A DNA stretch of 64,000 bases from Omphalotus guepiniiformis (Eukaryota > Basidiomycota > Agaricomycetes > Agaricales > Omphalotaceae), in contig JAQOOI010000064.1 of assembly GCA_028554645.1 (NCBI GenBank), forward strand, positions 868,001 through 932,000, read 5' to 3'. The position numbers and the translations under genes are program-made. A model generated the notes under the pieces. The model did not search any database, had not been told where the DNA came from, and worked only from the letters and a program-made list of their open reading frames with translations. Shown here piece by piece: positions 55,611 through 64,000 of this stretch. Every line of letters begins with the position of its first letter. The stretch's first letter is position 1.

Positions 55611-58023
55611 CTACTTCGTCTTTCGTCTTTCGTCACTCCTTGACAAAACACAAGAACCCTCCTCTTTCTGTCCTCTTCGGTTGCTGGGTACCATTCTTAA
55701 CAATTTCCGGATGTCGCCATCTGTCTTGCCTTTCGACTTCGTACTTCTGGCTAAAGAGGAATGAGCGGTAAAGCTTCGAGATTGCTGCTTTACCGACTCC
55801 TTAAGCCGTTTCATTTCCTCTTCCGGAAGTTCGGGAACGCGCACCCTGGATATTGGCTTCAAAGGCTTCTGTTTATGTGGCGCAGGAGAGGCCGAGGAAT
55901 TCTCAGTACTACCATCGCGTCTGACACACGTGCCAGTCCTAGGTATGGTACTACCAGACTCCAATACATGATGTGGAGAAGATGCCAATGGATCAAATCC
56001 AGGGTTGCAGATAGAGGAAGCCGAAGTCCTAGTCCAGATTCCGTTCGCAGGTTTCGTGCCAATACTGGGCATATGTGAAACTGTTCTGGATAGCTCGTTG
56101 TGCAATTGTGCTTGTTCTGTTCGATGCCGCCGAAATGGGTTGTCAGATTTTGTAGGTACATATGCTCTCCCGGTCCCTGTTTCACCCGCATCTGAATGAT
56201 CAGTATATGATCCTCCGACACCGAATTGATCGAACATTTCGATGGCACTCCGTTCTCCACTCTGTTTGATGGGGTTACGAGTGAATGAGCCCTCTAGTCT
56301 TCTCTTCTTGACGTTTCTACCGAAACTCTCAGCGTTAAAGCTCAGTTCAGCCATCATCTGCATTTTTGGATGCGCGGTATTGATTTTAGCTGGTTGGACG
56401 TCTGAGATTCTTCGGGATTGCCCTTTTGCGTCTCTTGTTTGCTCTACGCTCGCAGACTTGTTGAACGACGACGGAGAGGAGGCAGATTTGGTGGGGACCG
56501 GAACGGAGTCAAGCACAGTCCAAGACGGTGGAGGGCGGTAGAGCATAAATTGAGTGTCATCAGTTGCCAGAGCACTTCTGCCTACACCCGATCGTCTGCG
56601 GGGAGTATCTACAAAAACAGGCTGCCAAATTTGATCGTGCTTCTGACGACGAGTGAATTGTTTGTATTGCTTTGCTGCAGAATATCCTGTGTCATGGACG
56701 GTGGGTTTGAATTCGCGAGAAGGAAAGGGGGAATAGAAACCGAGGATGGCTTGTTTTGCTGCGTGCGCGCGGGATTCGCCCTCAAATACCGAGGCCATCA
56801 AAGCCTCCTCGCGGTTAAGTGAAGGTTTGGATATACCCACACTGAAGCTACTATCAGATGAAGCAGCCGAGCGAGGAAATGTATCCCTTTTCAAGGTAGA
56901 TTGTTGCGTAAAGGTGAAGGAAGTATCTTCTAGTTTCACTTGCTCTTGACTATCGGAGGGATCAATAACGCCCTGTGGTCGTAGAGGATACGTCCGAGAT
57001 CGTTTGACATGATTCAGTCTGTCGATGTGTAGACAGTATACAGCATCACCAGGAAACATGCATAGTGAAAGCTGCTCAGATACGTTGTGAAGCAATGAAA
57101 GACCATCATTTAAGGGTGTCGGATGAAATAAGACTCTTCTGTATTCTGGATCAAGAGATGTAGAGGACCAAGTGTTGAAGGGATGTGGGATATCAGATGG
57201 GGTGACCGACGTCCCACGAAGATCTGTAGACACCTGTTTCTTGATAGACACTATCAACAGACGAAGAGCACGTACCAAGCACAGACAGTAGGATGAATTT
57301 GGGCATATATTTGAATATTGAATTGTCAACAGCTTTACAGTCACGAAGCCGAAGGATACGAAGACCCCACGGCCCCATTCTCGTGGGCGTGTCTTCTGAG
57401 CAGTCAGACCAGCGACACGTTGAAGCCAGTGAGTAGATTCCCAAGGATGTCAGTCTCGTTGATGACGCGTCTAAAGCCACTAGACAGTGAAGTGACTTCA
57501 AGACCAGAACCGTGTCATCTGTGAGCTCTGGACAGCCCGGAAGCTCGAGCACTGTTATCAGAGAAAATGTGCTAGTCGAACGTATGTGTTGAAGCAGTGG
57601 AAGGTGGGTATCTGAAAGAGGAATGCGGTATGTCGAAAATGACGAGGGCAGGAAGCTTCCGTAGAGCTGTACGATTGTGGCCCAGAGACGCGGGTCGACA
57701 AGAGACAGCGAGAAAGACTCAGAGGAAGACTCATAGGATGGTAGAAGAGCCTTGAGTACATCAAACTGAGAAACATCCTGGGATGGCGCGTAGCGCAACG
57801 CTACGCCGCGTATCTGATCTGGATATGGCGCCAATCTGCGAATGCAAATTGAAAGTAAAGAGGGCACATAACGGAAGTTGGGGTGAGAAGAGACATCTGC
57901 ACAGTCAGCGTACGGAGGAGATGTTGGATGAGGAGCAGAGACAGATACTTTGACAGTAGAATCCGAGGATGCACGAGCAGCAGAAGCCTTGGACCAGAGG
58001 ATAAGTGGTGGTGGTGGCGGCAT
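55611..58023 (-). CDS. LRR-like protein with long disordered tail
   Basis: About 780 aa from two exons, joined between about 57274 and 57226 so that ILLSVL continues into DLRGTSVTPSD. The first third has leucine-rich repeat-like lines (LITVLELPGCPELTDDTVLV, LVALDASSTRLTSLGIYSLA, LRILRLRDCKAVDNSIF), as in F-box/LRR proteins, but no clear F-box. The rest is Ser/Pro/Arg-rich and disordered. It includes an RVPELPEEEMKRLKESVKQQ helix near the end. No function assigned. Divergent from FKS1 (247-bp gap). Confidence 0.75.
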
Positions 58024-58270
58024 AATGATAATATAATATATGGATAATATACGAAAGAGACAATTGCGAGTTTTCGTGAGCGCGCTGGGTCACGTGACTT
58101 CAAGCTCTCACGTTAGAGCGCGGGCGGTAACCGTTGCTGCCATATTGAATTCATAATTCTCTGACAGCACTCAACGCTTACTTCTCTCCTTCTCACCTAT
58201 CCCGCTCGACGCAAAATTCCATTCATTCTTTTCTTTCTCTTGCTCCTACCACTTATCTTTTTACAACGCC
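58024..58270. promoter_or_regulatory. Divergent promoter, C/T-rich FKS1 leader
   Basis: 247 bp between the LRR-like gene and FKS1. From about 58165 to the ATG there is a strong pyrimidine tract (CTTTTCTTTCTCTTGCTCC), a hallmark of highly expressed fungal genes. No TATA box is obvious. Confidence 0.5.
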
Positions 58271-61200
58271 ATGAGCAACCCTGGCGGCTATGGCCAGCCT
58301 AATTCAAATCCTTTCACAAGTTCTCCAGGTTCTCAACGACAGCCACCTTCTGCTTATGCTCAGCCACGATATGGTGATCCAGAAGCATCACTGAACGATC
58401 CCTATGGCTCTGTTAATTCGAGCACCACTCGTCTTGCCGGTTCTCCTGGTTACTACGACCAGCCTGGTTAGTACTAGTCCACCCTTCCACCATTCTCCAT
58501 TCTCATTGAAATCCACGTTTCGTAGGTGGTCAAGCCGACTACAACCGCCAGTATGCTTCCTCAGTCGACTCTCATGCAAGCTATCCCAGTATATCCCCCT
58601 TTGCCGACCCAGGCGTTGGCTCAAACGAGCCATATCCTGCCTGGTCGCAAGATCGCCAAATACCCATGTCGACAGAGGAAATTGAGGATGTTTTCATTGA
58701 CCTTGCGCAAAAGTTCGGCTTCCAGAGAGACTCTATGCGTAACATGGTGATTCCCTGTCTTTTGACTATGGTTGTACATAATATCTGACGTTACATTAGT
58801 TCGATTTTCTGATGCACCTCCTAGACTCGCGGGCTTCTCGCATGACCCCGAATCAAGCACTACTCACCCTTCACGCTGACTACATTGGTGGTCAGCATGC
58901 TAATTATCGCAAGTGGTATTTCGCTGCCCAGCTCAACCTCGACGACGCTGTCGGCCAATCGCAGAATCCAGGTTTACAACGCCTCAAAACTGTTAAAGGT
59001 ATTTCGGGAAAGAGCAAACATCTCGATTCTGCGTTGAACAGGTGGCGCAATGCTATGAACAATATGTCGCAGTATGACAGGCTTCGACAGCTTGCATTGT
59101 ATCTGCTCTGTTGGGGAGAAGGCGGCAATGTCCGTTTCGTTCCAGAGTGCCTGTGCTTCATCTTCAAATGTGCAGACGACTATTATCGTAGTCCTGACTG
59201 CCAGAACAGAGTGGATCCTGTTCCAGAGGGCTTGTATCTCAACACCGTCATCAAGCCTCTATACAGGTATATGAGGGATCAGGGTTACGAGGTTGTTGAT
59301 GGGAAGTTCGTCCGGAGAGAGAAGGATCATGACCAGATCATTGGTTATGATGATATTAATCAGCTCTTTTGGTACCCCGAAGGCTTGGCCAAAATTGTTC
59401 TTTCTGATAATGTGAGTAACCTTGTCTTGAGTTCTTCTTCGGACGGATACTGATGTACTGCCCTATCCAGAGTCGCTTGGTCGACGTCTCCCCCTCTCAG
59501 CGCTTCATGAAGTTCAGCAAGATAGACTGGAACCGAGTTTTCTTCAAGACTTACTTTGAGAAGCGATCTACACTACATCTCGTGGTGAACTTTAACCGTA
59601 TCTGGATTTTGCATGTCGCGGTCTACTACTTCTACACAGCATTCAACTCACCTAAAGTCTATGCGCCACATGACAAGACGTCTCCTTCTCCTCAAATGAC
59701 TTGGTCTGCGGTAGCTCTTGGAGGAGCTGTCTCTACTGTCATCATGATCGCTGCCACTTTGGCCGAATTTAGTTATATCCCCACTACCTGGAATAACGCG
59801 TCACACCTTACCACTCGACTTGTCTTTCTCCTCGTAATTCTGGCCCTTACAGTCGGACCGACCTTTTACATCGCCACAGTAGACGGCAGGACCAATTTGT
59901 CTCAAGTACCGCTCATTCTTGGTATCGTGCAATTCTTCATATCCGTCGTTGCGACACTCGTATTCGGTTTGGTACCTTCAGGCCGGATGTTCGGGGATCG
60001 CGTCGCTGGCAAGTCACGAAAATACATGGCCTCTCAGACCTTTACTGCCTCCTACCCCGCACTCGAACGCACAGCCCGAAGTGCTTCGATCTTGCTTTGG
60101 GTTCTGGTTTTCTCCTGCAAATTCGTTGAATCCTACTTCTTCTTGACCTCGTCTTTTTCTTCGCCTATTGCGGTCATGGCGCGTACGAAGGTCCAGGGAT
60201 GTACTGACAAAATATTTGGTTCTGCTCTGTGCTCAAACCAGGTTCCGTTCACACTGGCTATCATGTATGTGATGGACTTGGTGTTGTTCTTCTTGGATAC
60301 GTACTTGTGGTACATCATTTGGTCAGTGGTATTCAGTATCGGAAGGAGCTTCAACCTTGGGTTGAGTATCTGGACACCCTGGAAGGATATCTACACCAGG
60401 CTACCGAAAAGGATTTACGCCAAGCTTCTTGCGACAGGAGAGATGGAAGTTAAGTACAAGCCGAAGGTAAGCTAGCTGTCTATCTGTCACAGGTAATGGT
60501 GAATGCTGAAGAATGTTTTGTCAGGTTCTTGTCTCCCAGATTTGGAATGCTATAATCATCTCGATGTACCGTGAACACCTGTTGTCTATTGATCATGTTC
60601 AGCGGCTGCTGTATCACCAAGTAGATGGTCCTGATGGTCGACGAACTCTTCGCGCGCCTCCCTTCTTCACGAACCAAGACGGTGTAGGCTTCCAAGGAAA
60701 CTTCTTCCCTTCGGGTGGCGAGGCTGAGCGTCGCATATCTTTCTTTGCTTCGTCACTTACCACTGCAATCCCCGAGCCATTGCCTGTCGACGCTATGCCC
60801 ACATTCACGGTTCTTGTTCCGCACTATTCCGAGAAAATTCTTCTCAGTCTCAGAGAGATCATTAGAGAAGAGGATCAAAGTACTCGGGTCACACTATTGG
60901 AGTACTTGAAGCAGCTTCACCCAGTTGAATGGGATAACTTCGTAAAGGATACCAAGATCTTGGCCGAGGAGATGGACGACGGTGCAAGTGTGCATGGCGG
61001 AAACGAGAAGGCTGCGGCCAAGATTGATGACTTGCCTTTCTACTGCATTGGTTTCAAGACCTCCTCTCCGGAGTATACACTTCGGACTAGGATCTGGGCC
61101 TCCTTGAGGGCGCAGACACTATACCGCACGGTGTCGGGTATGATGAACTATTCCAAAGCCATCAAATTACTTTATCGTGTTGAGAATCCGGATATCGTAC

Positions 61201-64000
61201 ATAATTTCGGTGGGAACACAGAGCGGCTAGAGCGCGAGTTGGAGAGAATGGCAAGGCGAAAGTTCAAGTTTGCTATTTCTATGCAGCGTTTCGCTAAGTT
61301 CAACAAGGAGGAGCAGGAGAACGCGGAGTTCTTGCTACGTGCATATCCTGATCTTCAGATCGCTTACCTTGATGAGGAACCTGGGCCAAAGGGTAGTGAA
61401 GCCAGACTCTTCTCTGTGCTCATTGATGGACACTCAGAACTCGATGAGCAGACCGGAAAGAGGAAGCCCAAATTCCGTGTTGAGCTGCCTGGTAATCCTA
61501 TCTTGGGTGACGGCAAGTCCGATAATCAGAACCACGCCATCATCTTCTATCGTGGAGAGTACTTGCAGCTCATCGATGCCAACCAAGACAACTATCTCGA
61601 GGAGTGTCTGAAGATCAGGAACATTCTAGGAGAGTTTGAGGAGTACTCTGTCTCCAGTCAAAGTCCCTATGCTCAATGGGGTCATAAGGAGTTCACCAAG
61701 GCTCCGGTTGCCATTGTCGGTACTCGCGAATACATTTTCTCAGAGAACATCGGTGTTCTTGGTGACATCGCTGCAGGAAAGGAACAAACATTCGGTACCA
61801 TGACTGCACGCGCTCTGGCTTGGATCGGAGGAAAACTGCATTATGGTCACCCAGATTTCCTCAACGCGACATTCATGACTACTCGTGGTGGTGTTTCCAA
61901 GGCTCAGAAAGGATTGCATCTGAACGAAGATATTTTCGCTGGAATGAACGCATTCGGTCGCGGCGGTCGTATCAAGCACTCGGAATACTACCAGTGTGGC
62001 AAAGGGCGTGATCTTGGTTTTGGCACCATTCTCAACTTCCAGACCAAGATTGGTACTGGTATGGGTGAACAGATGCTCAGTCGAGAGTACTACTACCTTG
62101 GCACCCAACTGCCTATCGATCGGTTCCTAACGTTCTATTACGGACATCCCGGTTTCCACATTAACAACATCCTCGTCATCTACTCGATTCAGGTCTTCAT
62201 GCTTACATGTGAGTACTTCCACCTTCGTTTCAGACCTGTGCTGGTACTGATCCTCATGCAGTGGTGTATCTTGGGACTCTAAACAAGCAACTCCTCATCT
62301 GTAAGGTCGATTCTCAGGGCAACGTTGTTGGTGGACAACCTGGTTGTTATAACCTCATTCCGGTCTTTGACTGGATCAGGCGTTGCATCATCTCCATTTT
62401 CTTGGTTTTCTTCATCGCTTTCTTGCCTCTATTCTTGCAAGGTACGCATCAATTATGATAGATGCTTCAAAAACTAATGTAGTTAAACAGAACTTGTCGA
62501 ACGGGGCACCGGAAAAGCACTGATTCGGTTGGGAAAGCATTTCTTGTCATTGTCACCTATTTTCGAAGTGTTTTCCACGCAAATCTATTCTCAGGCTATC
62601 CTCAGCAATTTGACATTTGGTGGTGCCCGCTACATCGCGACAGGTCGTGGCTTTGCTACTACCCGTATCAACTTCAGCATTCTCTACTCTCGATTTGCTG
62701 GACCTAGCATTTACATGGGTATGCGGAACCTTCTCCTTCTGCTCTACGCTACCATGGCCATCTGGATACCCCATCTGATCTACTTCTGGATCTCTATCCT
62801 TTCCCTGTGTATTGCACCTTTCCTCTTCAACCCTCATCAGTTCTCCTTTGCTGACTTTGTCATCGACTACCGAGAATTCCTCCGCTGGATGTCGAGAGGA
62901 AACTCACGCACCAAGGCCAGCAGTTGGTATGGATATTGCCGACTTTCAAGGACAATGATCACAGGATACAAGAAGAAGAAACTTGGACACCCTTCAGAAA
63001 AGCTATCTGGTGATGTTCCTCGTGCCAGCTGGAAAACTGTCATCTTTTCAGAAGTCGTCTGGCCCATTTGTATTGCGATCATTTTTGTCGTCGCGTATAT
63101 GTTCGTCAAGTCGTTCCCGGACGTTAACGGTGATCAACCTCCTAGCCCTCTGATTCGTATTGCTGTCATTGCTATTGGACCTGTGGTGTGGAATGCCGCG
63201 GTGTTGATAACACTGTTCTTCATATCGCTGTTCCTTGGCCCTATGATGGAGTCTTGGGCCAAGTTTGGTTCCATCATGGCTGCTTTGGCACATATACTCG
63301 CCCTTGTCGGAATCATCGCGTTCTTTGAATTCTTCGTAGGTGTTTATCATGTCCCTAGTGCATGAGTACTAAAAACATTCTTAGTGGTTCTTGGAACTTT
63401 GGGATGCCTCTCATGCAGTCTTGGGTATCATCTGCATAATTGCGATCCAGAGGGCCATCCAAAAGATTCTGATTGCCGTGTTCCTCACTCGTGAATACAA
63501 GCATGATGAGACAAATCGTGCATGGTGGACCGGTAAATGGTACGGCAGGGGGCTTGGAACTGCGGCGATGTCTCAGCCTGCCAGAGAGTTCATCGTGAAG
63601 ATCGTAGAGATGTCTCTTTGGAGCTCTGATTTCTTACTGGCACACATCTTGCTCATCGTTCTAACACCTCCTATCCTCATTCCGTTCGTCAACCGGATAC
63701 ATTCGACAATGCTATGTATGTCCCTCGCATTGACCGGTTTTACATTCTTTGGCTGATTAAATTCTCCAGTCTGGCTTCGTCCCTCCAAGCAGATCCGTGC
63801 GCCACTTTTCTCGACCAAACAGAAGAGGACAAGAAGATGGATAGTGAGTTCTCAGGTTACAAACGACTTCATGATCTGATCATGGTTGCTCAGGTTATCA
63901 AGTATACCTTGGTCTATATCATCGTTGTAGCTATCCTGGCTGCCTTGATTGTCCTGCGTACGTCCTTTGCTTCATTAAATATCTGTGAAGCTTGACAATA
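58271..64000 (+). CDS. FKS1: 1,3-beta-glucan synthase catalytic subunit (3' end beyond window)
   Basis: Plasma-membrane enzyme making 1,3-beta-glucan from UDP-glucose for the cell wall. Starts [10 protein letters not shown], with a Pro/Ser/Gln-rich cytosolic N terminus. Introns fall at about 58470-58525, 58748-58799, 59412-59470, 60467-60524, 62211-62261 and others. [20 protein letters not shown] marks the FKS1 dom1 region. Several membrane segments lie between 59690 and 60340. The large cytosolic catalytic domain follows ([77 protein letters not shown]), then C-terminal membrane helices. The reading is open at the window edge. No break seen. It is the target of echinocandin-type drugs in pathogenic fungi. 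Confidence 0.95.

Overview
This window is nuclear DNA of a filamentous fungus, almost certainly an Agaricomycete (Basidiomycota). Genes are dense, sit on both strands and carry many introns of about 45-60 nt. The families fit: PNGase A, Pmp3, FKS-type glucan synthase, KDZ and Crypton transposons, and TET/JBP dioxygenase. All gene models here were spliced by eye. For the transposon genes, the zinc-finger gene and FBP1 I summed or followed the exons and the frame closes. For others I give the span and the main exons.

Layout. 360-5540: a tandem pair of secreted PNGase A-like genes (minus). 5780-7069: SAP/F-box-like protein with VLEWW repeats. 7346-8337: Pmp3-family membrane protein with a long tail. 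8648-10595: four-finger C2H2 protein. 10788-12127: fructose-1,6-bisphosphatase. 12280-24283: two head-to-tail copies of a 6,002-bp Crypton-type (tyrosine recombinase) transposon, with only one base difference seen between them. 24396-25846: a charged nuclear-type protein caught between two transposons. 25940-37385: a complete 11.4-kb KDZ transposon with perfect 178-bp inverted repeats and an 8-bp target duplication. It carries a 974-aa KDZ transposase, a TET/JBP dioxygenase with all metal and co-substrate ligands, and three further cargo genes. 38436-39630: GCIP-like protein. 39706-43036: mitochondrial i-AAA protease YME1. 43198-43736: small hypothetical. 44578-44856: small Cys-rich protein. 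44968-48355: RAD3/XPD helicase. 48692-51042: GH5-like secreted protein. 51626-53161: mitochondrial TPR protein. 53531-55361: PTC7-like PP2C phosphatase. 55611-58023: LRR-like protein. 58271-end: FKS1 glucan synthase, cut by the window edge.

Most interesting points. The Crypton dimer shows all three recombination junctions (TATGT at the left, middle and right). The KDZ element is structurally intact and pairs a transposase with a DNA-modification enzyme plus a viroplasmin/RNase H1-N-like protein. One host gene is bracketed by both elements within about 110 bp on each side. Two host genes (RAD3 and the GH5 gene) each need an intron with a non-GT donor.
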